Shown: positions 1 through 10,950, counted from the first letter of the stretch. The stretch is 64,000 bases of DNA from Neonectria sp. B-13 (GCA_002682825.1 NOKP01000013.1:1205351-1269350), one strand, 5' to 3'. Notes: a model not told the origin generated them from the letters alone. Translations and numbers: made by a program.

Positions 1-1572
1 ACGGGACGACGCTGACGGTGGAGCAGAAACCAGGAGTGGTAAATGGATGAAGATGGAGGAGGTGGACTCGTTATTTGCTTCTTGTTGCTTTTTGCGTGCC
101 TTTGGTTGGTGGTGTGATAGTGATGAGGACCGGTGGTGGCTGGGTTGGTGGAGGTTTCGTGTTATTGTTGCCGTTGCTGGTGGCGATGCTCGTGATGCTC
201 CGCCAACCGCGGGATGGGGCGAGTGAAAAGCGGCTGCTGGCTCAACAATGTCAGGTGGGCGGGAAGCACCGGAGGTTTGTGAGCATGAGGAGTATGTTGC
301 TAGTACACAAAGTAGGAGGGCCATTGCCATACTATGTAATTACTATGTAGAGACCTGCTGAGAGTCAAGGGCTTCCCTGAACGGCCCCTATCTGTCGCAC
401 CCGTATCGGTGCGATGCTCGATGTACTTTATAGGTCCAAGACCACCCGGGGTGGACAACCCAACACCATGGAAAAGTGCCTGGGCTGACAGGGTGGAACG
501 ACCGGCCGCTGACGGAACCCCTGAGCTGGTTGATCCGATCACCGTGAAGATAAGTTGTCGCCCTGGGCCTCGTCAGTGAGTGAAGGTGTGGGTGGAAGAC
601 AGCTGCGCAACCCCGGTATGAAGCTTCACACAAGTTCACGACCTACTTTACCCACTGGAACGAGGCCCGCTCGAGCACCCGATGTCGTCTGTCGCGTGCC
701 GCCCGTCGCATCCCGCCCACTGAGTTGGTTCCATGGATCTTACTCTCAGCCTGATCACTCAAGTCTCTCAAGTCTCAACCTGTCTCAGCCCACGTCAGGC
801 GCCCGCGTGCTGGGGTTCATCCTCCCATCGACTGGGGGACGGTTGGCAAACCAATGGGAAACCACTCAAGGCCACCCGCCGCGGCGTCCCACTAAGGTGT
901 CCATCCGTTCCGCTGGGCGCTGCCGGTGAGACTGAGAACTGAGAACCGCACCGTAATTACTAGTAGTATGTACGTATAGGTGGGTTGGTCCGAGCTTGCA
1001 GGCGGCAGGCCCCCCCCCGGAAACCATGGGCGGGCAGGGACCATAACAAACCCTGGCAGGCCGTCGCCCGGGGGGTTTGACAGAGGTCCATGTCCCTGCT
1101 GCCCGCTGAGCTTTCCATTCTTTCCCTCGACCAGCGAGGGCTCGTCCGTCTTTTGCTCTCGCCACCACCAGTTGCGCCTTCGCGTCCATCCTTCAATTGC
1201 CTCTCGTTTTTGCCTTTTGGCTCATGTCACTGTGCGCATTCCTTTGCTCTTTCCCCCGGCTTGACCCTCGCTCTAACACTACTCTAGCTTTTAGGTTCAT
1301 CCACTCCAGCTTGCAGCCTGCAGCAGCTCCGACTTACACCGCCCTGCACACACCAGCATCATCCCGCATCCGGGCACGACTCCGCAACACCACAACAGGA
1401 AAAAAAAAACAATACTCTCGCTGCACTGCCTTGCATCATCGATTTTCTTCTTCCTCTCGCTTCTCGTCTACTGCGGCTATTTCCACTTATATCGGCGCTC
1501 ACAAATCTCCCGTTCTGACCACGCTCGACGATTTTTCCTGTGGCCCGCGAACCAGGTGTCAATGGCGGCAAC
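1..1572. other. Upstream region, no supported gene
   Basis: Only short overlapping open frames with no recognisable protein are present. From about 1080 the plus strand becomes pyrimidine-rich, as is common in fungal promoters and 5' leaders, and this probably contains the promoter and 5' UTR of the WD40 gene starting at 1573. A run of A residues lies at about 1400-1409. Confidence 0.5.
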
Positions 1573-4500
1573 ATGGCGGCGACTCCCTCCAACAGCCGAC
1601 TCAAGTTCACCCCGTCCAACTCTCCTTTCCTCTCCCGCCCCTCCCGCTCCTCCAGGTCGCCTATGCGCGGCCGCTCCTATCATGACTCCTCCAAGCTGTC
1701 ACTGAAGCGTGTCATCGGCACCACCTGCTCCTCGCCCACGGGCTTCGACACGGTCAATTCCTCCTTCGCCTACATCGCCGGTGCCGCCGTTGTCGTGGTC
1801 GATGTCGACGGCGACCAGCACTCCCAGCGCTTCTACCGGGCCCGACCGACCGCTGTGCCCCTCTACTCCGTAGCCACCTTTCAGAATGCGCCTTCGACTC
1901 CCACAACAACCCCGAAAGCCAACGACAGCCGCGGCCGCGTGGCCCCGAGCTTTCGGGACTCCCCGCACAACGCGACCGACTGGGGCGACTCTTCCGGGAG
2001 CAGGACATGGACAAGCCGTGAGAGGATCAAGGCCGCCACCTGCGTGGCTCTGAGCCGGGATGGCAAGTATCTGGCTGTGGGCGAGACTGGGTACGCGCCC
2101 CGCGTTTTGATCTTCAGTCTGCACGACACTTCCTCCGACACACCCCTCGTCTCCATTAGTGAGCATACCTTTGGCGTCAATGCTGTAGCGTGGTCCTCGG
2201 ATACACGCTACTTGGCCTCCCTGGGTGCTGCCAATGACGGGTTTCTCTATGTCTGGAAGATTGATTCTCGAACGGGCGCCGCCAAGCTTTTCCAGCAGAA
2301 CCGCTGCACATCCTTCATCAAGGACATGATCTGGATGGGTAACTGTCTCATTACCCTGGGGGTTCGCCATGCCAAGATGTGGAGAGTTGAGGAAGGGCCT
2401 ACCATCTCTCCCACCAAGCAAAAATTCCACAATGACCAGTCCTCGACTCCGCCCTCTCAGAGAGCCCTGCCAGGGCGTAACATCCTGCTGGGTCCCCTCT
2501 TGGAGACGACGTTTAGCTGTGCTGCCGTTGTCAAAGACACCAGTTTGATCATCTGCTCTGAAACGGGCGATATATGCATCCTGGACGACGACGACAGGCA
2601 GGTGAAGCTGCTCAAGGTTCTTAACCTAGGCTTCCACATTACGAGCATCACTGTCAGAGGCAACGTCGCCTATGTCGGTGGGAAGGGTGGCCACTTTGCT
2701 ACCCTTGATGTGGAAGCCGTTCTGGATTGCCGGGCGGCATGCGTGCTGGACACGACAGAGTCGTCCAAAGGACTCATCGCTCTGGGCTTCCTGACGGATA
2801 AGCTCGTTACCATCGACTCGAGACATTCGGTCGATATTTGGAATTCTGATCATGTTCCCGGAAAGGATGACCACGCCGTGGCAACCATCCCCATCCCGGG
2901 CCACGGAGACCCGGTAACTGGCATCCAAGTGCTTCAGAAACCAAACGATCTGGATGCCTCATTCTTGACGTGGACCGTTTCGGGTAACGTCAAATTCTGG
3001 AGCTTGGACGGACACGTCAAGACTTCCATTGATGTTCCCATCGAAATGAACGAACCGGAGAATGAAATGGATCCAATTAACCAAGTCACTTACGCTCGCA
3101 CAACCAGCAATGGGAAGCTGCTTGTTGCCGCAGATAGGCTCGGTGTTTTGCGAATCACAGATATCGCGACTAAGGAGTCCCTGCTTGATATCAAGGCTCA
3201 CTCCTCCGACTGTCGCCATGTCAGCATCTACGAAAACGAGACTAAATTTCTTATGGCGTCGTGCGGGAGAGACCGCACGACGCAACTGTTCCACCGTACT
3301 GCCGCTGGCTTCATTGAGCACTTTCAAACACTTGAGTTCTCCGCAAAGGTGGTCCAAGTGATTATTCCGTCCGAGGACCGAGTTCTTACTTGCTCGTCTG
3401 ATCGGACGCTTCAAGTTCATGATCTCATTACTAGAGAAGGCGAAGAAGATGCTATCGCCGCCATTCCTTCACGAGTTATCTCACTAAAAGCTTCACCTAC
3501 TTCGATGGTCATCGGGCCAGACGAAAAGACAGTATTCGTTTCACTTCTAGATCGATCCGTTTGTCAATACGATCTTAACACTGGACGGCAGATTTCTTGC
3601 TTCAAATGTATGGATGAGGGAGGAGTTGAGTCTGCCGTCCTCGACTCACTTACCATCGGGCAATGGCTGCCCAAGGATCAAGATTTTCTACTTGGAATGT
3701 CCAATACGGACAAGTCCATCAGGTTATACGACGCCCAGACAGGCAATTTCTTGGATAGAGAATGGGGACATACAGAGGCTATAAACGGAGTTTGTTTGGT
3801 CGACGACGAAGACGGAGGCCGCAAGGTCGTGAGCGTTGGGTCGGATGGGACCATGATGATTTGGACACTGGACCTGAACGATCCATTACCGGGGTCGATG
3901 AGTAGGGACCCGTCGCCGGTCAAGGATGGAGTTTCCAGCAGGCCACCTCTTCGAAGAGTACTATCCAAGGCTGATTTGGCCGAGTTTCAGCGTCCGTCAC
4001 CGGCGTCAGGTCGAAGGTCACCCCCACGAACACTCCAGCGCCGAACTTCTCGATTCAACCTTGCTGCTAGCGTCAGGACCCCCATGAACACCTTCCCGCC
4101 GAGCCCCAGCACTATGACCATGATGGGGGACACGCCGTCACGACGACCCTCGGCGGACAGTCGGGCAACTAGCCCACCTGTTAGCCCAAAAGCCAGGATG
4201 ACGAGGAGGCCGTCGCTCCCGGCTCTCGGTGCCACTGCTCGCAGGAAGACATCATCCACGAATCTCCGCGGATTTGGCTCGTTGAACATGGCGACCGAGC
4301 AGGCATGCCGAACGCTTCGGGCATATAGAAAAAAGCTCTCATCCGCCGAGCCCATCAGTCAAGACGTCATATCTGAGCTGGACCAGGAACTGCGCCTCAC
4401 GGCAGCTGCGCTTGGTGAACGGGCGATTCGGGGCAAGGCGATGAACGAGACGGTTTTGAGCGGGTTGCTGGACCAGTACTCCGAGAGGTTGGTGACGTTA

Positions 4501-4608
4501 TTGGATGAGAAACTGCGCCTCACCCACCCAAGAGAGCGTGATGGAGACAGTCCTGATGAAGAGGGACAGCGCAGTGCGGATGGGGACTCAAGTTCCCTTT
4601 CGCCCTAG
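1573..4608 (+). CDS. WD40 repeat protein, MABP1/WDR62-like
   Basis: Single-exon gene for 1011 residues. The N-terminal 40 residues are Ser/Pro/Arg-rich. Next comes a block ending SFAYIAGAAVVVVDVDG, which resembles the first blade of the MAPK-binding protein 1/WDR62 family. Repeated WD40 units follow to about residue 770; clear examples are CVALSRDGKYLAVGETGY, DGFLYVWKID, GNVKFWSLDG and DGTMMIWTLD. The last 240 residues are Ser/Pro/Arg-rich, ending in a predicted helical segment (QACRTLRAYRKKL onward). In animals the family scaffolds JNK signalling and acts at mitotic spindles; the fungal role is inferred only. I chose ATG 1573 because it has A at -3 and G at +4. The open frame extends upstream to 1540 only through a GTG. 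ATG 1562 lies 11 bases upstream in another frame. Confidence 0.8.
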   Translation: MAATPSNSRLKFTPSNSPFLSRPSRSSRSPMRGRSYHDSSKLSLKRVIGTTCSSPTGFDTVNSSFAYIAGAAVVVVDVDGDQHSQRFYRARPTAVPLYSVATFQNAPSTPTTTPKANDSRGRVAPSFRDSPHNATDWGDSSGSRTWTSRERIKAATCVALSRDGKYLAVGETGYAPRVLIFSLHDTSSDTPLVSISEHTFGVNAVAWSSDTRYLASLGAANDGFLYVWKIDSRTGAAKLFQQNRCTSFIKDMIWMGNCLITLGVRHAKMWRVEEGPTISPTKQKFHNDQSSTPPSQRALPGRNILLGPLLETTFSCAAVVKDTSLIICSETGDICILDDDDRQVKLLKVLNLGFHITSITVRGNVAYVGGKGGHFATLDVEAVLDCRAACVLDTTESSKGLIALGFLTDKLVTIDSRHSVDIWNSDHVPGKDDHAVATIPIPGHGDPVTGIQVLQKPNDLDASFLTWTVSGNVKFWSLDGHVKTSIDVPIEMNEPENEMDPINQVTYARTTSNGKLLVAADRLGVLRITDIATKESLLDIKAHSSDCRHVSIYENETKFLMASCGRDRTTQLFHRTAAGFIEHFQTLEFSAKVVQVIIPSEDRVLTCSSDRTLQVHDLITREGEEDAIAAIPSRVISLKASPTSMVIGPDEKTVFVSLLDRSVCQYDLNTGRQISCFKCMDEGGVESAVLDSLTIGQWLPKDQDFLLGMSNTDKSIRLYDAQTGNFLDREWGHTEAINGVCLVDDEDGGRKVVSVGSDGTMMIWTLDLNDPLPGSMSRDPSPVKDGVSSRPPLRRVLSKADLAEFQRPSPASGRRSPPRTLQRRTSRFNLAASVRTPMNTFPPSPSTMTMMGDTPSRRPSADSRATSPPVSPKARMTRRPSLPALGATARRKTSSTNLRGFGSLNMATEQACRTLRAYRKKLSSAEPISQDVISELDQELRLTAAALGERAIRGKAMNETVLSGLLDQYSERLVTLLDEKLRLTHPRERDGDSPDEEGQRSADGDSSSLSP

Positions 4609-5433
4609 TATCATTTCGTCGCATGTGTTATTATTACCGGGCTTCTTTTTCCTTACAGTTGGGTTAACTGGTTATTGGCGTTGATGGGCTGATAGGATTG
4701 CTGGGTTGGGCGGCCAAACAACACAAGCCGAGCGAGGAGTGCATACCGCCGGCTGTCTTTCATTATGATACCACTGGGTTGGAGTTTACGGGACTTTTAG
4801 ATTTTACTGGTCAGGTTACAATTCACCACAGCAGGGATATTTGCCCTGTATCGACTTACTACTATTCTTGGGTGGCATGCGTGATTCAGTCTTGACGATG
4901 TGCAAACGGTATAGAGTGCTTGGGATGAGCTGTGAATAGTATCCTATGCAAGTAGCCTGCCATGGCTGGAAGTCGCTTGGCGCGCCTGACGATAACGGGT
5001 GACGCTCAGGGGTATCACGTGACTTAGCATGCTTTAGCGCTGTTTGCGGCTTTGGGCGGCTGAGAGCCAGTTTTCTTCCCTGCATCATCCAATTTTTGAA
5101 CTTTGCCTCCAAGCGCTACGTTTTTGATCACCCCCATCACGTGATATCTTGCCAGCCGATCGCGATTCGGAGAAAAAACACCACATTTGGGCGGCGAGCG
5201 CGTATCACGACGTACGCCCCAAAACGCCATTCGCACCCAATGATAGGCCTCGAGGTCGCTATTATCGGATCTGGAGTCATCGTCTAAGGTTGCCTGTACG
5301 TATTTATAGAGCCCCGGGCATGCTGTAGCCGTTCGTGATCTCTAACAGGAGCCATTGACAGACCGTGGCGCCGGTTCATCTTCTCCCGAGACGTGAAGGC
5401 CCCCTGGATAGCTGGCGAGGTGGATCGCGGGGC
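4609..5433. promoter_or_regulatory. Intergenic region and promoter of the bromodomain gene
   Basis: No gene seen. Two copies of the palindrome TCACGTGA (5015-5022 and 5137-5144) match bHLH/Cbf1-type sites. Two copies of TTTGGGCGG lie at 5051-5059 and 5186-5194. These sites, 240-420 bp before the start codon, suggest a housekeeping-type promoter. No experiment backs this. Confidence 0.45.
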
Positions 5434-8400
5434 ATGAATCAACCGGCCGCCTATACGCCCCTCGAGTCGCTGTTCCTATTCCAGTCGCTGCTGACCCACG
5501 GAGTCGACACTGGGGCCTTCGCGCGCATATCGGAGCTTCTCACCAACAACGCGCTTATCAAGGAAGCCGACACCTATGATCCCACACGACTGAGGCCAGA
5601 CGCGTTGCAGCAGCTGTTTCTGCTGCTGCTGCGGGATGAGTTGAAAAGCGAGGAGGAGAGGCAGGATGGACCTGAGGACGCCACCGGATCGCCTGCGTCG
5701 AAGAAGAGGAAGCTGGCCAGTCCACCGTTGCCGACGCTGAAGGTCGTGTACGAAAATGTCGAGAAGGTCCCCATCCTGGTCAACCGACTGTACGCGCGGT
5801 ACCGCGACCATGTTGTCAAGCAGATTAGGGAAGACGAACGACGATTCGAGACGGTACAGAAGGAGATCTTGCTTTTGGAGCGGACGGAGAGGGAGAGACG
5901 CGCCAGGGCCGCCACTCAGAACGGAACACCGATCCTAGCTCCTCGAGAGGTGAAACCTGCCATCGCTTCAAATGGACCTACGCCGACGCCGATGCCGAAC
6001 TCAGCGGCGACGCCTGCTGCCATCCGGAGAGCTCCCACGCCGCACACACCCGTAATACCTCCAAAACCGCCGACACCTCACGTTGCGCCTCCGACCGTCG
6101 CTCCGCCGAGCCACTTGCCATCTGGGACACCGCCGATACGACCGTCGCCGTCGCCTAAGCCACCAAACGGAACCGGCTCAGTGCTTCAAGCTCCTGCGGG
6201 GGTACCGCCGTCTGGGCCTCGTCCGCTGCAGCCCCCATCGCAAGCTGCGAAGCAGGCCATCTCGCCGCGCCCAGAGATTGGGATCAAACCGAAGGACGGG
6301 GCTGCGACTCCCCAGGCTGCAACTCCGGTGGGAGCTGCGTTGAAATGGGAGAAGCCATATCAACCGCCACACGCTCCGACGCCGCCTCCACGACAGTTCC
6401 AGTCTCCCGTTCAACAAAGCCCTACTGCGCCGCCAGGACCGCAGCAACCACCGCAGCAGCATCAACAACAGCAGCAGCAGCAACAGCAGCAGTGGTATCC
6501 TCAGCCGACTCCTCAATTTCCCTCACAGGCTGCTGGGCAACAAAATCATGCTCCTCCCCAGCAACCACAGCACGCGCAGCATCCCCCACGTCCGCAACAA
6601 CCACAACACGCGCAACCCTTGCAACCCTTGCAACAGCCTCAGCAACATGCTCACCAACATCATCAGCAGCATCCGCAGCAGCATCCGCAGCAAACCCCGC
6701 AGCAAACCCCCCAGCAAACCCCCCAGCAACTCCCCAAGCAACATCCCCAGCAACTCCCCAAGCAACATCCCCAGCAACTCCCCCAGCCACTTCCCAAGCA
6801 ACTACCCCAGCAGCTCCCACAGAAACACCCTCAGCAGCATGCTCAACAACAACCCCAGAAGCACCCTCAGCAACACCCGCAGCAACACCCGCAGCTTTCT
6901 CCACACCTTCAACGCCCTCAACAACCTCAAACCAGGCCGACACCCGGAAAGCCTTTGCTAGTGCCTCCTCCAAATGCTGGCCAGTTGGCACCACCTTTGC
7001 AGCCAGCACCCCCGCGACCAAAGGGTGACGTCCCAATCGTCCAGGCGCCCCAGGCGCGCCCGCCCTCGACGACTCCAGTGCCACATCCAACTCGTCCTAT
7101 CCAGCCGCCGCCGACTCAGGCTCAGCAGGTCCCTCGACCGATTGCTTCTGCTTCGCCAACACCTCCTACCGGCACCACAGGTCCCCTCGCTCCACATCAG
7201 CAACGATGGCCACATGGATATCAGCCGCAATCGGGTCAAAATGCGCCACAGGCAGGATCTCCTGCGCCTCTTGCTTCGCAGAAAGACAAAACCTACAGCT
7301 CGCCGTATGTTGCGCAACCTCCGCGACCTGCAATTCCAGAGCATGTTATTCGACAAGCACTGAGCACACCGGCTAAGAGACATGGCACTCCGTCTGCACC
7401 GCAAACGCCCGTCTCAGCAACCCCTGCACATATGCTTCACGGGTTCGGTACTAGATGGTCGTCTCACTCAACCCCATCTACCCCGAAGCCACTCGTTGCG
7501 GAACCGGAGAGCCCGGCGTTCGAGCCAGTGAGCCCTCCCCAGCAAACTGCCACTCTGCCGAGCTCTGCTGCTTCTACGCCTCGGCCGCTTCCCAAGAAGC
7601 AGACACCAAAGCCTGTACCCAGAATTGAACCCATTGTCAACTCAGGCCGGAGTCGATCATCTCGAAGATCCCAGAAGGGCCGGGGTGTTAGTGCCACCCC
7701 TTCTCTCCCTCGAACTAGGCGAAGCCAGTCAGTCATGTCTCACACAGATGAACCTGTTACCGAGTCTTCTGAACCTGCTCCCAAGATCAAGGATGAGGAT
7801 GCTACCCCTAGACCTGCAGAGGAGACGGGTGATACTACGGCAGATGAGAGCATTCCGGGCCGACCGCAGATCGTGACGCCAAGTAGCGTATCTTCGCGAC
7901 TGCAGAAGCGGAAGAGACAGGAGACTCCCCCCGATCCGCCGCCGCCGACGTCACAAGTGCTTTGGACGCGAGGCTTCACCAAAGTCTCATCGTCCGCTTT
8001 GGATCAGATCTCAAGCCATCGCGATGCGAACATGTTTGCCACTGCGCTTCGCGAGAAGGATGCACCTAACTACCGCCAGATTGTTCTGCAGCCCCAAGAT
8101 ATAACATCAATCCGTTCTGCTATCAAACATGGCAACAAGGCCGCTGTTCAGGCTGCCAATAGCCTCCCCGGAGGCGACCCCGCGACTGCCCACGTCTGGT
8201 TGCCCTTGTCCGACGAGCTTGTTCCTCCCAAGGGTATCATCAACAGCGCGCAGCTTGAGCGCGAGTTGGTGCATATGTTTTGCAACGCTATCATGTACAA
8301 CCCAGACCCTGACCGCGGACCTGGCCCTGGCTTTATGCAGCGGTCCCAGGATGAGGAAGAAGAGATTGTAGGATATCGCTTGGATGAGAACGGCATCGTG

Positions 8401-8619
8401 AAGAACACGCGCAGCATGTTCGTTGAGGTCGAGAAGCTCCTTGGCGATCTGCGCAGCGCCGAGAAGGAACGCAGTGCGCCGCCACCATCATCGACGACCC
8501 GTCCTGCCAGTGTGGCCACGCCAGCTGATGATACGGCTGAGGACGACGATGAGGCAGCGGTTGAGCGCGAGGCGGGCACCGGGACGGCCAAGAGGCGACG
8601 TGTGGGCACGAGGGGTTGA
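5434..8619 (+). CDS. Bromodomain protein, BRD8/Bdc1-like, putative NuA4 subunit
   Basis: Single exon, 1061 residues. The N-terminal block (YTPLESLFLFQSLLTHGVD to about residue 160) is helical, ending in a charged coiled coil (QIREDERRFETVQKEILLLE). Residues about 170-650 are very rich in Pro and Gln, including a poly-Q tract near 6442-6491 and HPQQ/LPKQ repeats. The C-terminal part, about residues 855-985, looks like a bromodomain: APNYRQIVLQPQDITSIRSA, then ELERELVHMFCNAIMYNPD, which carries the conserved Asn-Ala...YN segment that contacts acetyl-lysine. A helical N-terminus with a C-terminal bromodomain fits BRD8 of animals and Bdc1 of fission yeast, subunits of the NuA4 histone acetyltransferase. 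The start is ATG 5434; the frame opens upstream at a GTG (5365), which I did not use. Confidence 0.75.
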   Translation: MNQPAAYTPLESLFLFQSLLTHGVDTGAFARISELLTNNALIKEADTYDPTRLRPDALQQLFLLLLRDELKSEEERQDGPEDATGSPASKKRKLASPPLPTLKVVYENVEKVPILVNRLYARYRDHVVKQIREDERRFETVQKEILLLERTERERRARAATQNGTPILAPREVKPAIASNGPTPTPMPNSAATPAAIRRAPTPHTPVIPPKPPTPHVAPPTVAPPSHLPSGTPPIRPSPSPKPPNGTGSVLQAPAGVPPSGPRPLQPPSQAAKQAISPRPEIGIKPKDGAATPQAATPVGAALKWEKPYQPPHAPTPPPRQFQSPVQQSPTAPPGPQQPPQQHQQQQQQQQQQWYPQPTPQFPSQAAGQQNHAPPQQPQHAQHPPRPQQPQHAQPLQPLQQPQQHAHQHHQQHPQQHPQQTPQQTPQQTPQQLPKQHPQQLPKQHPQQLPQPLPKQLPQQLPQKHPQQHAQQQPQKHPQQHPQQHPQLSPHLQRPQQPQTRPTPGKPLLVPPPNAGQLAPPLQPAPPRPKGDVPIVQAPQARPPSTTPVPHPTRPIQPPPTQAQQVPRPIASASPTPPTGTTGPLAPHQQRWPHGYQPQSGQNAPQAGSPAPLASQKDKTYSSPYVAQPPRPAIPEHVIRQALSTPAKRHGTPSAPQTPVSATPAHMLHGFGTRWSSHSTPSTPKPLVAEPESPAFEPVSPPQQTATLPSSAASTPRPLPKKQTPKPVPRIEPIVNSGRSRSSRRSQKGRGVSATPSLPRTRRSQSVMSHTDEPVTESSEPAPKIKDEDATPRPAEETGDTTADESIPGRPQIVTPSSVSSRLQKRKRQETPPDPPPPTSQVLWTRGFTKVSSSALDQISSHRDANMFATALREKDAPNYRQIVLQPQDITSIRSAIKHGNKAAVQAANSLPGGDPATAHVWLPLSDELVPPKGIINSAQLERELVHMFCNAIMYNPDPDRGPGPGFMQRSQDEEEEIVGYRLDENGIVKNTRSMFVEVEKLLGDLRSAEKERSAPPPSSTTRPASVATPADDTAEDDDEAAVEREAGTGTAKRRRVGTRG
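6442..6900 (+). repeat. CAG/CAA-rich and 24-bp tandem repeats in the bromodomain gene
   Basis: A mixed CAG/CAA tract at about 6442-6491 encodes poly-glutamine. Further on, a 24-bp unit (CCCCAGCAACTCCCCAAGCA plus ACAT) occurs in identical copies at 6721-6744 and 6745-6768, with a partial third copy from 6769. Related P-Q-Q units with shorter periods surround it. All stay in frame, so copy-number change would alter length without breaking the protein. Confidence 0.85.
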
Positions 8620-8953
8620 CCTTCATTCCCAATTCCCGACTTTGGCAAGAACAGCAGTGTCTTGGATGACTCCTTTGAATGCTGTAAGAGAATTACAGCC
8701 TGTACTTTTGATTGTGTATAGCGTCTAGAACTGCTACCTGTTAATTACCACCCACTCAAAGCCACGCTTCTGAAGCCGCGTGATGCGATGCCGCTAAATA
8801 CAAAACAAAGCACTATAGTCATTGTGTCTACCCAAACCACCCAGCCCCTTTATTCTTCATGCCTGAACCGTAAACGCCGTCTTTGCTCATGCGCTGCTGC
8901 AAGCCACGTGTGTGACGGATGCAACTTTGCCAACCTGAGAAAAGGGGCATTCC
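8620..8953. other. Convergent 3' region
   Basis: This lies between the stop codons of the bromodomain gene (+) and the GPI3 gene (-). It should hold both 3' UTRs. Nothing else seen. Confidence 0.5.
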
Positions 8954-10512
8954 TCATTCAAGTTTTGTGCCTACTTGCGAAGTGCTGGATCTATTACTAT
9001 GCACACCCTTCTTAGAGTCGGTGTCATCGTCAACAATCCGCTTGCGAGGCCAGTCGGGGCAGATGTCGATATTTTCTCTCGGGAACCACCACTCGAGGAA
9101 GAGGAAAAAAAGATAGTCGACCACGACGACGAGACAAAAGAGCTTGCCAGCCCAGATGCCGCACCCGTAGTATCGCTTGAGACGGTCGATAAGGGCGAAA
9201 TTGCGAATGCGGCTACCGTTGTATCCGCCAGGGTCGAGGCCGTAGAACTCATCTTCGGGGATGGTACCTGATATTCCGTCGTAAACACGCTCGGTGCGCA
9301 AGGCGACGTTTTGCCACGAGTACATCTTTTTGACCTGGTCGTGGAACCTTTCGGTGCGAATCTTGCCGGCCCGCATGGCAGTGATGGCCTTGCAGGTAGC
9401 GAGGACGACGTCGTCCTCTTCAGGCTTGGAGAAGGTGGTCATATGGGAAGGGAGGACTTCGGGAATGCCACCGACTTGGGTACATACGACGTAGAGACCA
9501 CAACTGGCGGCCTCGACGATCACGGTGCCGAAGGCTTCGGTGAGAGAGGGATGAAGGTAGATGTGGCCGCGGACCATGACATCGCGGACCTCTTCGTGGC
9601 GGACGGGGCCGAGCATCTCGACTCGATCTTGCAAGACGTTGGTCTCGACCATCTGTTCAAGGTCGATGGCCTTGGGGCCGGAACCGGCGATGATGAAACG
9701 GGTGTTTGGGTGGTTCTCAAGGACGCGGGGGATGGCGGCAATGAGGAGATCTGTTCCTTTGTTATAGAAAAGGCGGGAAATGACGACAATGGTGATCATG
9801 TCTCGTGGACCGAGGCGCTGAGGAGGGGGGTATTGGGTGGCATCCGGGCTAAAGTTGGAGCCCTGGGGAGAAGAGACCGGATAGTCGCGAGGACGGAAGT
9901 TGTCTGCGACGACGGCATTTGGGATGACGGAGACCATGAGGGGATCCAGAGACGCCCGAAGGACGGTATTCTCCTTGCTAGGGGAGGTTAGCAAGGGTTA
10001 TAATGAGATGCATCGCCTAAGGAGACTCACCATGTATGGCTCACGCAGATACTGTGGTCCACGTCACTGAGGATAAATTTTAAAAGCTTATTGGTGAGAA
10101 TACTGGCGGCATCGGCGAAGCCAAAGAGGGAGTGGTCGGTGAAAACGGTGCGTAGGCCCATGGTGCGGCCATGCAGGATAGCCTCGTGGCAGAGACTGCT
10201 AAGACTGCCATGGCCGTGAACGATCTCGACACGCTCGCGAATGAAGATGTTGCGGAGAATAGGGAAGCATGAGAGGACGGTGGGGAACGTGGCAGAGCGG
10301 TAGATGACGAGGAAGGGGACGTGGTAGACCTTGAGGCCGTTGGTGAGGTAGCGGACACCCTTGCGGTCTTCGTAGGCGTGGGTGATGATGATGACCTTGT
10401 GGCCGCGGTCAATGAGCTTGGTCGCGAGTTGGTAGATGTGCGATTCGATGCCTCCGGGTTGTGGGAAGAAGAAGTCGCTGACCATGGCGATGTTGTAGGT
10501 GCGGCGCGTCAT
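8954..10512 (-). CDS. gpi3: Phosphatidylinositol N-acetylglucosaminyltransferase catalytic subunit (Gpi3/PIG-A)
   Basis: Two exons, 10512-10031 and 9977-8954, joined across a 53-bp intron (GTGAGT...CTAG with TGCTAACC branch site); 501 residues. The product transfers GlcNAc from UDP-GlcNAc to phosphatidylinositol on the cytosolic face of the ER, the first step of GPI-anchor synthesis. The N-terminal half begins [20 protein letters not shown], the hallmark of PIG-A-type GT4 enzymes. The junction reads [15 protein letters not shown]. The second half has the nucleotide-sugar part with [12 protein letters not shown] and the E-x7-E motif in [11 protein letters not shown] hydrophobic segment near residue 435 ([19 protein letters not shown]) is the expected C-terminal membrane anchor. 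It diverges from dbp6. Confidence 0.95.
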
Positions 10513-10950
10513 CTTGGCGGCGTTGTTGGTGGTGATGGAGTTGTGAAGGCTGTCGTCATGGCCAGACAGGGGCGACTTGCTCTAGTATATGCTGAGACTG
10601 AGAATGCTGGTGATGATTCTGGTGCACTAATTCCGCTGAGTAAGTAAGTGACACTGATTATTCTGTTGTCCGTCTCATTCCTCGTCTTTCATGCCGGATC
10701 TCATCTCAATCCCATGATGGACATGGATTCCACGTGTAAGTTAGTATACGAAGAGCGAAGGAGTGGAGCTGGCGCCAAGCATGGGTGGTTAGCGATAAAT
10801 TTGGCGGTCGCGGGAGGCAGAATTGCGATAAGACTCCAAACCGCCCAAATTTTTGGGCGGGACAGCGACGAATGATCACAGCGCCCCTCCATCACCACGC
10901 AAAACCGACGACTTTTCTACGGCGTTGGGGGAACAATTGGCCTCAAAACG
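10513..10950. promoter_or_regulatory. Divergent promoter between gpi3 and dbp6
   Basis: 438 bp separate the two start codons. It contains a 9-bp inverted repeat, CCGCCCAAA-TT-TTTGGGCGG, at 10841-10860. A related shorter sequence, AAATTTGGCGG, begins near 10797. The symmetric site is a candidate operator serving both genes; this is inference. Confidence 0.5.

Noticed and set aside
6178..7404. Several long frames on both strands over the bromodomain gene
   Set aside because: They are shadows caused by the Pro/Gln repeat composition; the bromodomain frame alone is uninterrupted and has domains.
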